Shown: piece by piece, positions 35,884 through 44,961 of the stretch
Numbering within the stretch: position 1 is the first letter of the stretch
Layout of the letters: every line of letters starts with the position of its first letter
Assembly (NCBI GenBank): GCA_913043005.1
Contig: CAJWKU010000005.1
Span: forward strand, 1-64,000
Source: an uncultured Cryomorphaceae bacterium
GTDB lineage: Bacteria; Bacteroidota; Bacteroidia; Flavobacteriales; Schleiferiaceae
Direction: 5' to 3'
Length of the DNA stretch: 64,000 nucleotides
Notes under the pieces: model-generated
What the model was told of the DNA's origin: nothing
What the model saw: only the letters and a program-made list of their open reading frames with translations
The model's database searches: none
Translations under genes and position numbers: made by a program

Positions 35884-36512
35884 TTCAATTCAGGTAAAAG
35901 ATGATCTTCAACAAGAAAAAAGTAAATTTGTCTTCCTTTATTAGGGTCAACTTTAGCCTGCATGACGCTTTCATCCATCTTCCCTTTCAAGGTTATAATT
36001 GCCTTGGGTCTTTGATTCCTATGAAATTTATTGATAGCAGCCATGCCATCAGATAATGAATTTACAACTTGAGAAACTCTTGCAAAAACTAAATGAATAG
36101 CAGGTAATTGAGCAAATTTAAGTCCAGATGTCTGAATATCTGAAATCATAATTCCTCCGGTTTGGGCTATGGCTGCATGGCATGTTGAGGCCATCGCGTT
36201 GGCATCTAAAGGATTGTTTTTTGCAATTGTAAGCCCAGATTCCTTAAACCAACTTACCAAGGGAGTCTCGGGTAAGAAAAAGTGGGACTCTCCAAACTCT
36301 GAAGCAGCACCTTTTAAATTATTAATAATTTCTTTTTTACTCCCACAATAAACAAAATAACCACCACCATCAGTGAATCTTTTTACAAAAGATAAATCCA
36401 CAGGATCATCGCTTGAAGACATATAGCGTTTAGATGAATCATTTGATTCATGCACGCTGTGTTCAGGTGCGCCGCTTAAAATTGAAAAAAATTTTCCAAA
36501 GAGTCCAGCCAT
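35880..36512 (-). CDS. LUD (LutC/YkgG-type) domain protein
   Basis: A 210-residue protein of the LUD domain family. It has FVKRFTDGGGYFVYCGSKKEIIN, the central ATCHAAIAQTGGIMISD-like segment (STCHAAIAQTGGIMIS), and LPAIHLVFARVSQVV. LutC works with LutA/LutB in lactate oxidation, but no lutAB genes are near. The fixed position between ftsH and cdsA is typical for Flavobacteriia, so the role here is probably something else. It lies 30 bases after ftsH and overlaps cdsA. Confidence 0.85.
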   Translation of the reverse strand: MAGLFGKFFSILSGAPEHSVHESNDSSKRYMSSSDDPVDLSFVKRFTDGGGYFVYCGSKKEIINNLKGAASEFGESHFFLPETPLVSWFKESGLTIAKNNPLDANAMASTCHAAIAQTGGIMISDIQTSGLKFAQLPAIHLVFARVSQVVNSLSDGMAAINKFHRNQRPKAIITLKGKMDESVMQAKVDPNKGRQIYFFLVEDHLLPELK

Positions 36513-36542
36513 TGTGTAGAATTCTCTTGAAATTAATAAATC

Positions 36543-38606
36543 TTAATCGTTTTCCTGTTGTTCATCTGAAATCAATTCTGAATCTCTGTTTTTGTCTGTA
36601 TTTTTAGCAGTTTTTTTCTTGGGACTAGTATCAATTTCTGCCTCTTCATTTAAGGATGCTTGTAATTTCTCCTCAGCTGTTAACCACTTCCTCTTTCCGA
36701 AAATAGATTCTAAATTTTCTTTAAAAATTACTTCTTTTTTCAATAAGTCTTCAGCGAGGTGTGTAAGCTTGTCTTTATTTTCTTGAAGGATTTTTTTTGC
36801 TCTTTCATATTGAATTTCAATTAGTTTTGAAATTTCTTGATCAATTATTTGAGCTGTGCTCTCACTGTAGGGTTTGTCAAACTGATATTCATTTTGCCCC
36901 GAGGAGTCATAGTATGTAACATTGCCAATTACGCTGTTTAAACCATAAACTGTTACTATTGCCCTCGCTTGTTTAGTAACTTTCTCAAGATCGCTTAATG
37001 CTCCAGTAGTTATTTGATTAAAAATAACTTCTTCAGCAGCTCTTCCGCCCATGGTAGCACACATTTCATCAAGAAGCTGATTTGTTGAATTTAATTGTCT
37101 CTCTTCAGGTAAATACCATGCAGCTCCTAATGATCTTCCACGAGGCACAATGGTTACTTTGACAAGAGGGGAGGCGTGTTCTAATAACCAACTTACTGTT
37201 GCATGTCCTGCTTCATGAAAAGCAATAATTTTCTTTTCTTCTACAGTTATGATTTTGCTTTTTTTCTCCATGCCACCAATTATTCTATCTACCGCGTCAA
37301 GAAAATCTTGTTTTTCAACTTTCTTTTTATTTTTTCGCGCAGCAACTAATGCAGCTTCATTACATACATTGGCAATATCTGCACCTGAAAAACCGGGAGT
37401 TTGACGTGCCAAAAATTCAACATCTAAGCTCTTGGCATGCTTCAAGGGTTTGAGGTGAACATCAAAGATTTCTCTCCTTTCTTTAAACTCAGGCAAATCC
37501 ACATAAACCACTCGATCAAATCTCCCTGCTCGCATCAAGGCACGATCTAATATATCAGCTCTGTTAGTGGCTCCCATAACAATGACATGCTCATTAGTTC
37601 CAAAGCCATCCATCTCAGTTAAAAGCTGATTTAACGTATTTTCTCGCTCATCATTTCCGCCATTCATAGCTGATTTTCCTCTAGCCCTGCCAATGGCATC
37701 AATTTCGTCTATAAAAATTATGCTGGGTGATTTTTCTTTAGCTTGCTTAAATAAGTCTCTTACACGACTAGCTCCAACTCCAACAAACATTTCTACAAAA
37801 TCCGAACCGCTCAGCGAAAAAAAAGGAACTTTAGCCTCTCCTGCAACTGCCTTTGCGATAAGAGTTTTCCCAGTTCCTGGAGGTCCTGAAAGCAGAACTC
37901 CTTTTGGGATTTTCCCTCCTAGGTCAGTATATTTTTTTGGATTTTTTAAAAAGTCAACAACCTCAAGAACCTCCTCTTTAGCTCCTTCCATACCTGCTAC
38001 GTTTTTGAAAGTAATACGGACCTCGGCATCAGCATCGAACATTTGAGCCTTAGACTTTCCAATGTTGAATAGTTGAGAACCAGGCCCTCCTCCTGCGCCA
38101 CCTCCCATTCGACGCATCATGAAAAACCAAAAGAAAGCAATTAAGGCAAATGGTATTATCCAAGATAGTATTTCTGTCCAATAATTTGTTTCTGATCTAT
38201 GCTGGATATTTAATTCCCCAAAGCGATTTTTTATTTCTGGATTTTCATCATAATAACGCCATATTTTTTCCTCAAAATTATCTCCTGCGGTAAATTTATA
38301 ATGCGGTCCTGGGTTTGGTGAATCGCCAAAAGCAGTTTTTGCTAAATCTTTATATTGATCATTGTTTGCAAGGGTATCATTATCGATGTAAACATAAACT
38401 TGACCCTTATTAATTACTTCTACTTTTGAAACATGCCCTTCGCTTAGTTTTTTCGTCAATTCATTAAAATCCGACTCAACAGTTTGGCCAGAGTAATTAT
38501 TAGAAAAAAACTGTAACGCAAGAAGTGCGACAAATATTGATAGGTAGATCCAACTCAGGCCAAATTTTGGCAATCCTCTTTTTTTCTTTGTTTCTTTTTT
38601 ACTCAT
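36543..38606 (-). CDS. ftsH: ATP-dependent zinc metalloprotease FtsH
   Basis: A 687-residue membrane-anchored AAA+ protease for membrane and regulatory proteins. Two membrane segments (about 19-36 and 147-164) flank a periplasmic domain. The AAA+ domain has Walker A GPPGTGKT (241-248), Walker B FIDEID (298-303) and the second-region GRFDR (361-365). The zinc site HEAGH is at 464-468. The C-terminus is charged (about 650-687). It lies 23 bases after rsfS and begins the run toward LUD-cdsA-psd. Confidence 0.98.
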   Translation of the reverse strand: MSKKETKKKRGLPKFGLSWIYLSIFVALLALQFFSNNYSGQTVESDFNELTKKLSEGHVSKVEVINKGQVYVYIDNDTLANNDQYKDLAKTAFGDSPNPGPHYKFTAGDNFEEKIWRYYDENPEIKNRFGELNIQHRSETNYWTEILSWIIPFALIAFFWFFMMRRMGGGAGGGPGSQLFNIGKSKAQMFDADAEVRITFKNVAGMEGAKEEVLEVVDFLKNPKKYTDLGGKIPKGVLLSGPPGTGKTLIAKAVAGEAKVPFFSLSGSDFVEMFVGVGASRVRDLFKQAKEKSPSIIFIDEIDAIGRARGKSAMNGGNDERENTLNQLLTEMDGFGTNEHVIVMGATNRADILDRALMRAGRFDRVVYVDLPEFKERREIFDVHLKPLKHAKSLDVEFLARQTPGFSGADIANVCNEAALVAARKNKKKVEKQDFLDAVDRIIGGMEKKSKIITVEEKKIIAFHEAGHATVSWLLEHASPLVKVTIVPRGRSLGAAWYLPEERQLNSTNQLLDEMCATMGGRAAEEVIFNQITTGALSDLEKVTKQARAIVTVYGLNSVIGNVTYYDSSGQNEYQFDKPYSESTAQIIDQEISKLIEIQYERAKKILQENKDKLTHLAEDLLKKEVIFKENLESIFGKRKWLTAEEKLQASLNEEAEIDTSPKKKTAKNTDKNRDSELISDEQQEND

Positions 38607-38629
38607 AACGTTTCAAATAACCTTAGACT

Positions 38630-38980
38630 TTAAATATTGCTGGTGTCAGCTCCCTCCCAAAGGCTCTCGATATCATAAAAATTTCTCGATTCTGTTTGGA
38701 AAACATGAATAACAATATTGACATAATCCATTAAAACCCATTCGCCTTGATCGGTTCCTTCCGTATGCCATGGTCTTTCATCACATTGCAGTCTTACTCG
38801 TTTTTCAATATTTCCACTAATAGCTGAAACCTGAGTTGTGGATTGAGCTTCGGTAATTATAAAATAATCACAAACTGCATTTTCAAGTTTACGCAGATCC
38901 ATTACTACAGTTTTCTCACCTTTTACTTCTGAAATTCCTTCTAGAGCTTCAAGAATGATTGCTGGAAATGTATTTTTCAT
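38630..38980 (-). CDS. rsfS: Ribosomal silencing factor RsfS
   Basis: A 116-residue RsfS/Iojap protein that binds L14 and blocks subunit joining when nutrients are low. VVMDLRKLENAVCDYFIITEAQSTTQVSAIS and the C-terminal EGTDQGEWVLMDYVNIVIHVF...YDIESLW fit the family closely. An in-frame ATG at 39037 would add 19 residues (MAPLLRYLTGVK...), unlike RsfS N-termini; I use 38980. It is divergent from birA and is the first gene of the rsfS-ftsH-LUD-cdsA-psd run. Confidence 0.94.
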   Translation of the reverse strand: MKNTFPAIILEALEGISEVKGEKTVVMDLRKLENAVCDYFIITEAQSTTQVSAISGNIEKRVRLQCDERPWHTEGTDQGEWVLMDYVNIVIHVFQTESRNFYDIESLWEGADTSNI

Positions 38981-39099
38981 GCAGAAATTTAAAATGCGTA
39001 CTTTGACACCGGTCAAGTAACGCAACAAAGGTGCCATCCTTAAATCAAGAACACTTGGATGATAAAATAGTTGTTAAATAATTCCAAATTTAAACGAAA

Positions 39100-39816
39100 G
39101 TGGAGATTAAATACCACCATTTCAGTAATGTAGACTCTACAAATTCATTTGCTAAAAGGGAACTCAATAGTTTTTCAGATGATCGTTGGACTGCCATTTC
39201 GGCAGACACACAAACAAAAGGACGTGGTCAGAATGACTCGGATTGGGTTGATTCCCCGAACGATTCACTTCTTATGACAATTATTAGCCCACAAATTAAA
39301 TGGGATAATTCTAAAATAATTAATGTGCATATGTCGGCTTCCCTGGCAATCATGAATTTTTTAGTTGACAATGGATTTAATGCAAGACTGAAATGGCCTA
39401 ATGATATATATATCGGTTCAGGAAAAATTGCAGGAGTATTATCAGAGGCAAGTTGGCAAGGAGACTTTTGTAATCGTTTTTTTTTCGGATTGGGAATGAA
39501 TGTTAGAAACGCACCAAATGGCTATTCATTTTTAGGTTCAAAGTATCTGCCAGAGGAATATAGAATACCATTGGCAGAGGTAATAGTGAATCAAATAATG
39601 ATGGAAAAGAAAGATATTAGGTTAATTTATGAAAAAAGTTTATTTCATTGGGATATCCATTGCGACTGGAAAGATTTATCTACCGGTGAGTTATTTCGGG
39701 CAAGGACCACAGGAGTTTGCGGAGATGGCCGTTTGGAACTCACACTTCTATCGGGAGAAGTAAGAATTTTTGCTAATAAAGAAGTCATGTTTTTAAATTC
39801 AAACAAAAATTTTTAA
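39100..39816 (+). CDS. birA: Biotin-[acetyl-CoA-carboxylase] ligase
   Basis: It attaches biotin to the carrier protein of acetyl-CoA carboxylase. The 238-residue chain has only the catalytic domain, with no N-terminal DNA-binding domain, so it is not the repressor type. Signatures: VDSTNSFAKREL, TKGRGQNDSDWVDSPNDSLLMTII and LKWPNDIYIGSGKIAGVLSEA. The start is GTG at 39100; an in-frame TAA is only three codons upstream and no ATG is available. It is divergent from rsfS, with no gene between. Confidence 0.95.
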   Translation: MEIKYHHFSNVDSTNSFAKRELNSFSDDRWTAISADTQTKGRGQNDSDWVDSPNDSLLMTIISPQIKWDNSKIINVHMSASLAIMNFLVDNGFNARLKWPNDIYIGSGKIAGVLSEASWQGDFCNRFFFGLGMNVRNAPNGYSFLGSKYLPEEYRIPLAEVIVNQIMMEKKDIRLIYEKSLFHWDIHCDWKDLSTGELFRARTTGVCGDGRLELTLLSGEVRIFANKEVMFLNSNKNF

Positions 39817-39832
39817 TAGTTCGTTTTAATTT

Positions 39833-40480
39833 TTAGATTAACCCTTTCCATGTTTTTGGGCTCTCTCTCCAATTCTCTAGTGCAGAAATCTCATTGGAGT
39901 CAAAATAATTGCTGTCTTTGAGGCTTGAAATTAAATTACTGTAGTCACCCAAAGTAATTAGATTACACTCTTCTTTTAGAAAAGCATCTTTGGCGATGTT
40001 TAAACCATAAGTAAAAATAGCTGACATTCCTAAGACTTCCCCTTGGCATTCCTTGACTGATTGAACCGCCTTTAACGAGCTCATTCCAGTGGAAATCAAA
40101 TCCTCAACTATGACAACTTTTTGACCTTTTCCCAATATTCCCTCAACAAGGTTTTGTCTTCCATGTTCTTTAGCTGAGGATCTCACATAAATCATGGGTA
40201 ACTCCAATTGGTGGGCTACAAGCGCAGCAATTCCAATTGCACCTGTTGCAACCCCTGCTATAACCTGAACATCAGGGAATTTTTCTTTAATCTGTAGACA
40301 TAAATTCTCTTGGACAAAATTTCGGACTTTTGGATTTGAAAGTATTATTCTATTATCGCAATAAATTGGGGATTTCATCCCAGATGCCCAAATGAATGGA
40401 TTTTTGGGACGTAATTCTATTGCCTTAATTTGCAGAAGGGAATTGGCTAGCTTTTTTGCTATTACAGAATCTATTATCAT
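39833..40480 (-). CDS. pyrE: Orotate phosphoribosyltransferase
   Basis: It joins orotate to PRPP to give orotidine monophosphate in pyrimidine synthesis. The 215-residue chain has PFIWASGMKSPIYCDNR and the PRPP-binding VVIVEDLISTGMSS. Upstream in-frame codons to 40495 would add five residues (MYFCG); I use the ATG at 40480 because a perfect -7 box ends 4 bases before it. This start codon overlaps that of the divergent NUDIX gene by two bases. It lies 16 bases from the convergent end of birA. Confidence 0.95.
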   Translation of the reverse strand: MIIDSVIAKKLANSLLQIKAIELRPKNPFIWASGMKSPIYCDNRIILSNPKVRNFVQENLCLQIKEKFPDVQVIAGVATGAIGIAALVAHQLELPMIYVRSSAKEHGRQNLVEGILGKGQKVVIVEDLISTGMSSLKAVQSVKECQGEVLGMSAIFTYGLNIAKDAFLKEECNLITLGDYSNLISSLKDSNYFDSNEISALENWRESPKTWKGLI

Positions 40481-40898
40481 GCCGCAAAAATACAAAACAC
40501 AAGAGCTTACTGCCGCAGGTGGATGGGTTGAAAATGAATTTGGAGAAGTTCTATGGATATTTCGACTAGGAATGTGGGATTTGCCGAAAGGTAAATTAGA
40601 AAATAACGAGGAACTTCATGAGTGCGCCATTCGTGAAGTTCAGGAAGAATGTGGATTAAAAGAAATTACCCTAGATCAAAAGTTAATAAAAACTATTCAC
40701 AAGTATAATATTGAGGGAGTTAACTTTAAAAAAACTACTCACTGGTATCGCATGAATGTTAAGGGAAGGCCAAAGTTAAATCCCCAATTTGAGGAAGATA
40801 TAGAATCAGCTATTTGGCTAACCAAAAAGGTCTGGCTATCAAAGCTACATTCCACATATCCAACAATCTGTCAAGTTTCAGAGGCTGCTATGAAATAA
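40479..40898 (+). CDS. NUDIX hydrolase
   Basis: A 139-residue NUDIX hydrolase. The box GKLENNEELHECAIREVQEECGL (G-x5-E-x7-REVQEECGL) is complete. The ATG at 40479 gives MPQKYKTQEL; an earlier ATG at 40392 would add 29 residues with no family resemblance, encoded inside pyrE. The start codon shares 40479-40480 with the pyrE start on the opposite strand. Substrate unknown (a nucleotide-type diphosphate). Its end is 6 bases from convergent coaD. The pyrE-NUDIX pair is a common Flavobacteriia arrangement. Confidence 0.92.
   Translation: MPQKYKTQELTAAGGWVENEFGEVLWIFRLGMWDLPKGKLENNEELHECAIREVQEECGLKEITLDQKLIKTIHKYNIEGVNFKKTTHWYRMNVKGRPKLNPQFEEDIESAIWLTKKVWLSKLHSTYPTICQVSEAAMK
40485..40492 (-). promoter_or_regulatory. 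-7 box for pyrE, leaderless spacing
   Basis: On the minus strand TATTTTTG matches TAnnTTTG exactly, followed by CGGC and the ATG at 40480. The box lies inside the first codons of the divergent NUDIX gene. Confidence 0.6.
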
Positions 40899-40904
40899 AT
40901 CAAT

Positions 40905-41366
40905 TTACTTTATTCTTACTTCTTCTGGAACAAATTTGCTGTAGTCTCCATTATTTATTATCACATCTCGAACCAGACTGGAGGAAATAAATGACAATTT
41001 TGCACTTGTTAAAAAGAATACCGTATCGAGTTGGGGTTCGAGTTCTCGATTTGCTTGGGCTATTGCTTTTTCAAATTCAAAATCTGCAGGATTCCTAAGT
41101 CCTCTCAGCAGAAAGTTTGCGTTGCACTCTTTGGCAAATTCGATTGTGAGTCCATCGTATTTAAGAACTTCTATTTTTGGATACTTCTCAAAAGTATTTT
41201 CAAGCCATTGAACTCTTTTTGAAAGTGGAAATAAATACTTTTTGTCAGCATTTAATCCAACAGCTAAAATAATCTTATCAAAAAGAGGAAGTGCACGTTC
41301 AACAATATTGACATGACCCAAGGTTATTGGATCAAAAGATCCCGGGAAAATTGCGGTTTTTACCAT
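40905..41366 (-). CDS. coaD: Phosphopantetheine adenylyltransferase
   Basis: The fourth step of coenzyme A synthesis: it makes dephospho-CoA from phosphopantetheine and ATP. The 153-residue chain opens with TAIFPGSFDPITLGHVNIVERA (the T/SxGH nucleotidyl motif) and has LLRGLRNPADFEFEKAIAQANREL and FISSSLVRDVI. Its first 35 bases overlap the end of ddl in another frame, which suggests coupling. It is convergent with the NUDIX gene. Confidence 0.97.
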   Translation of the reverse strand: MVKTAIFPGSFDPITLGHVNIVERALPLFDKIILAVGLNADKKYLFPLSKRVQWLENTFEKYPKIEVLKYDGLTIEFAKECNANFLLRGLRNPADFEFEKAIAQANRELEPQLDTVFFLTSAKLSFISSSLVRDVIINNGDYSKFVPEEVRIK

Positions 41367-42345
41367 TTTCTAATACTTCTTCAGCAAGCAAGTTAGTAAA
41401 TTCTTTCAACGACAAATCGATGTTTTTTAGTTGATTTGGAATAATACTTTCAGGAGTCATCCCGGGAACAGTATTAATTTCAATTAATACGGCAGGACTA
41501 TTTTTAGGCAGTATGAAGTCAAACCGGCAAAACCCCTTTAAATTTAATTGGGTGTAAAGGCTTTTAGAAATATTTTCGATTTCTAAAGAATTATTTGAAG
41601 AAATATCGGCAGGAGTTATCTCTTCAGTTAAGCCACTGTATTTCGCTTCATAATCGAAGAACTCATTTTTTGAGATGATTTCGGTTATTCCAAGAACTTT
41701 AATCTTATTTTTTACTTTTAGTAGACCACATGCTAATTCTATTCCAGCAATGCCCTCCTCGATTACGATAGAATCATCTTCTTTTGAGGCAATTTTTATA
41801 GATTCTTTCAGATCGTTAAGGGAGTGAATTTTGGTTATTCCAAAGCTTGAGCCTGCTCTGCTCGGTTTTACAAAAATAGGTAGGTTAAAATCACTTAATT
41901 TTGATTTCAAGCTGGTTACATCTATTTGAGAATCTATTAAAATTGCTTTGGGGATTTTTGCTCCCATCCTCGAAACTACTCCGTTGCTCCAGGCTTTGTG
42001 AAATGTTAATGCGGATGGACCCGGAGCTGAGCTACTATAGGGGATCCCTGCAGTTTCCCATTTAAGAGCCAATGTGCCATCTTCGCCTGGATGACCATGA
42101 ACAAGATTAAATAATAGATCAAGTTTAAGAGTCTGGCGATTTCTAGTCACAGTCATTTCTGTTTCATTGAATTCAATTTTATTATTTTGTTCATCCCAGG
42201 CTACATTACCATTTGGATTAATCTCAATACCAAATACTTCAAATTTGTTGCGATCTACTGCATTAAACATGTTGTTGCCGCTGTTCATGGAAACCTTATA
42301 TTCACTTGAGTAACCTCCCATTATAATTCCTAAACATTTACGCAT
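41332..42345 (-). CDS. ddl: D-alanine-D-alanine ligase
   Basis: It makes D-Ala-D-Ala for peptidoglycan. The 337-residue ATP-grasp enzyme has an N-terminal GIIMGGYSSEYKVSMNSG, LVHGHPGEDGTLAL, the central FVKPSRAGSSFGITKIHS, and FCRFDFILPKNSPAVLIEINTVPGMTPESI. A perfect -7 box ends 4 bases before the ATG. The gene is divergent from the PASTA gene, and the two promoter boxes lie within 38 bases of each other. Confidence 0.97.
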   Translation of the reverse strand: MRKCLGIIMGGYSSEYKVSMNSGNNMFNAVDRNKFEVFGIEINPNGNVAWDEQNNKIEFNETEMTVTRNRQTLKLDLLFNLVHGHPGEDGTLALKWETAGIPYSSSAPGPSALTFHKAWSNGVVSRMGAKIPKAILIDSQIDVTSLKSKLSDFNLPIFVKPSRAGSSFGITKIHSLNDLKESIKIASKEDDSIVIEEGIAGIELACGLLKVKNKIKVLGITEIISKNEFFDYEAKYSGLTEEITPADISSNNSLEIENISKSLYTQLNLKGFCRFDFILPKNSPAVLIEINTVPGMTPESIIPNQLKNIDLSLKEFTNLLAEEVLENGKNRNFPGIF

Positions 42346-42349
42346 TCTT

Positions 42350-42357
42350 CAAATATA
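42350..42357 (-). promoter_or_regulatory. -7 box for ddl-coaD, leaderless spacing
   Basis: On the minus strand TATATTTG matches TAnnTTTG exactly and is followed by AAGA and the ddl ATG at 42345. The same spacer AAGA occurs before tgt. Confidence 0.6.
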
Positions 42358-42380
42358 GCTGAAGCCGGTAACCCTATTGT

Positions 42381-42388
42381 TATTTTTG
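42381..42388 (+). promoter_or_regulatory. -7 box for the PASTA gene operon
   Basis: TATTTTTG matches TAnnTTTG exactly, followed by eight bases (TAATAATT) and the ATG at 42397. Confidence 0.58.
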
Positions 42389-42396
42389 TAATAATT

Positions 42397-43170
42397 ATGA
42401 AGATGATTTTATTTTTTAAAAGCCGAACATTTTGGTTCAATCTAATTTTAGCGTTTGTTTTTTTGATCTCATTGATGCTGCCTCTGAATTGGGTATTGAA
42501 GCAGATAACCGGTCATGGTGAAATTCAAAATGTACCAGATGTAAGAAACATTACGCTTAAAGAAGCTCAGCAGACCCTGGAAAACATGCAACTAATAGGA
42601 GAGGTTCTAGATTCCAGCGCATTTTTTAAAAACTTCAAACCAGGAACTGTTGTTCAGCAATACCCAGAACCAGGTGCAGGAGCAAAAGTTGGTCGAAAAA
42701 TAAAATTGACAATTAATCGACATCGAGTAGAAAGTGTTTACTTGCCTATTTTGACTGAAAGAACTTTTGAGAGGGCAACATCAGATCTTAGATCTCGAGG
42801 TCTTGTTCTTGGTAAAGTATCCTACAGGCCCGATTTGGCAGAAGGGATTGTTTTAGGCGCAAAAGCAAATGGAAAATTCATAAATGGTGGAGACCTAATT
42901 AGAAAAGGGACGGTTGTAGATCTTTTAGTAGGTCAAATATCTGGCCCTCCGACTCATTCAGTTCCAAATGTTATTTCTTTTAGTCTAAAACATGCTGTTG
43001 TTGCAATTCAAAAAGCAGATTTACAAATCCAAGTTATGGATGGAGATCAAAATAATTTAGATGCTTCAATTATAAAACAAAACCCAATTGGGTCAGATGG
43101 TAATTTAGTTGTGCATACCGGCGGTGTTATTCAAGTATGGCTTTCTGACCTCAAAGAATTGAATAATTAA
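42397..43170 (+). CDS. Membrane-anchored PASTA domain protein
   Basis: A 257-residue protein with one membrane segment near residues 11-33 followed by three PASTA domains (about 45-110, 115-180, 185-255), each starting with a VPDV-like phrase (NVPDVRNITLKEAQ, YLPILTERTFERA, SVPNVISFSLKHAV). PASTA domains bind muropeptide-like or beta-lactam ligands in serine/threonine kinases, but no kinase domain is present here. The small PASTA gene beside ddl and rluD is typical for Flavobacteriia. It is followed after 6 bases by the T9SS cargo gene. Confidence 0.92.
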   Translation: MKMILFFKSRTFWFNLILAFVFLISLMLPLNWVLKQITGHGEIQNVPDVRNITLKEAQQTLENMQLIGEVLDSSAFFKNFKPGTVVQQYPEPGAGAKVGRKIKLTINRHRVESVYLPILTERTFERATSDLRSRGLVLGKVSYRPDLAEGIVLGAKANGKFINGGDLIRKGTVVDLLVGQISGPPTHSVPNVISFSLKHAVVAIQKADLQIQVMDGDQNNLDASIIKQNPIGSDGNLVVHTGGVIQVWLSDLKELNN

Positions 43171-43176
43171 GAATAC

Positions 43177-44961
43177 ATGAAATATATTTTGCTTTTTCTC
43201 TTATCTGGTTCTTTTTATTGGATTCAAGCTCAAACTCCAGTTGAGGAAATTAGGATGTTTATTTCAACAAATAGTCAATCCGCTTCTCAGAAATCTTCAA
43301 AATCATCGGATACATTAATTCTTCCTTTTATTGATGGTTTTAACAATGGGTTACGGCCCGAGTGGTCATCATTAGGAGTTGTGCAGGCGAATAATTGGTC
43401 AAAAGATCCATTGTCGTCTGGCGCTGCTGTATTTGATGGGGTTTCTTTTAACGGTGAGGCATATCGACCTGGAATTATAAATAATGATTCAATTACGGAT
43501 GTTTTAATTTCTCCGTACTTTAATTTCCAAGGTGCCACAGATATAGTATTGTCATTTTTTATCCAAAATGGTGGTTGGGGAGATCCTACGGAGACTCAAG
43601 ATTCATTGATTATTCACTTTTGGAATCCTTCGGATTCATTATGGATTCACGGTGGTTCATTGCAAGGAGGGGGAGATCAAGAAAAGTGGCATGCTGCGGC
43701 ATTCTCCTTTCCATCAATTTTAAATGGACAAAAAGGAGTTAGATTTAAAATCTCTCGTTTCGCTTCGCCTGGTGGAATGTTTGACCATTTCCTAATTGAT
43801 TACTTAGAAGTTGGAGCAAACAGAACTCTTAGTGACACCCTTTTATTTGATCCTTCATGGACTAGAATACCGAGTTCAATAACTCGAATATTTCATGAGA
43901 TACCTTGGTGGCATTATAATTCGTTAATTCTGGAGAGGGATAGTTTAACGGTGTCTTACAGAAGAAATGGAATTCCTCCTGTTGGAGGTTGGCAGTTAAA
44001 TCTCGGGAAATATGTCTGGAAAGACGATAATGGAAATATAATAGCTTCTCGTCTGAGCGTGCCAGTAGTAACAAATTTGGTTCATAATGTTAGTACTCCG
44101 TATCAATTTTCAATATCAAAGCCAGGTATAAATATGCTGGGCCCCTCAAAATGGAAATTTAAGGGATGGTTTGATGGAGAGAATGTTGGGGAATTATTCA
44201 ATGATACATTGAAAATTACTCAGGAATTTGGTTCTAGATATGCACAGGAGGATGGTTCTGCTGAGCGCTCTTATGGTGTGTCTCAAGGTACAGAGCCTAG
44301 ACTTGCTCAAGAGTTTAATTTTATTATGGGAGACACTATTGTGGGGCTTGATTTATCGATTGCTTCAGCAGGGTATGACTGGTCAAACATGACATTTAAA
44401 ATTGGTATTTGGGAGGTAGATAGTATAGGTCTTCCTGGAGATCAGATATACATATCAGATTCTTCTTTCGCACCAGTTCTTCCATTTGGGAACTCTCCAT
44501 TTCGTCATTTTATTTTAGATACAAATGGAATTTATGTTCCACAAAATGTTTTCATCGGGATTATTCAGACTACGGGTCCCGCAATTACTATTGGATTGGA
44601 CTTGCACACTAATGGAGGAAAAGTTTATGGTGATCTGAATGGTTGGTTTCCATCTCTTCTTCCAGGAAGACTTTTAATGCGTCCATTATTAAGAAATTTG
44701 CCTAATGACCTTGGTTATTTTGCCGTCTGGAGTGAGGAAATGATCAAATTATTTCCGAACCCGACTTATGAATTTTTTAATTTAATCAATGCGAAAAAAT
44801 TTGAAAAATTCGATATTTATTCTGGCTTAGGAGAGAAGATCTATCAATTTTCCGCTGATCAATATGGAAAAGCAACAGAATCTTCAATTTCCTTTCCAAA
44901 TGGAATATATTTTATCAAAGGCCAATATGGTTCTAATCTCAGACTATTAGTCCGGAAATGA
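43177..44961 (+). CDS. Secreted protein with type IX secretion (type A) sorting domain
   Basis: A 594-residue secreted protein. A signal peptide (residues 1-19, ending IQAQ) is followed by an unassigned region with DTLILPFIDGFNNG and a jelly-roll-like segment, then many aromatic strands. Residues about 525-594 are a type A T9SS C-terminal sorting domain: LFPNPTYEFFNLIN, FDIYSGLGEKIY and FPNGIYFIKGQ. The domain would be cut off as the protein is released or anchored at the surface. Its 3' end overlaps rluD by 4 bases, an unusual place for a cargo gene. Confidence 0.85.
   Translation: MKYILLFLLSGSFYWIQAQTPVEEIRMFISTNSQSASQKSSKSSDTLILPFIDGFNNGLRPEWSSLGVVQANNWSKDPLSSGAAVFDGVSFNGEAYRPGIINNDSITDVLISPYFNFQGATDIVLSFFIQNGGWGDPTETQDSLIIHFWNPSDSLWIHGGSLQGGGDQEKWHAAAFSFPSILNGQKGVRFKISRFASPGGMFDHFLIDYLEVGANRTLSDTLLFDPSWTRIPSSITRIFHEIPWWHYNSLILERDSLTVSYRRNGIPPVGGWQLNLGKYVWKDDNGNIIASRLSVPVVTNLVHNVSTPYQFSISKPGINMLGPSKWKFKGWFDGENVGELFNDTLKITQEFGSRYAQEDGSAERSYGVSQGTEPRLAQEFNFIMGDTIVGLDLSIASAGYDWSNMTFKIGIWEVDSIGLPGDQIYISDSSFAPVLPFGNSPFRHFILDTNGIYVPQNVFIGIIQTTGPAITIGLDLHTNGGKVYGDLNGWFPSLLPGRLLMRPLLRNLPNDLGYFAVWSEEMIKLFPNPTYEFFNLINAKKFEKFDIYSGLGEKIYQFSADQYGKATESSISFPNGIYFIKGQYGSNLRLLVRK

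Noticed and set aside
40392-40478. N-terminal extension of the NUDIX protein
   Set aside because: These 29 residues lie inside pyrE and are unlike NUDIX N-termini; the ATG at 40479 gives the expected start.
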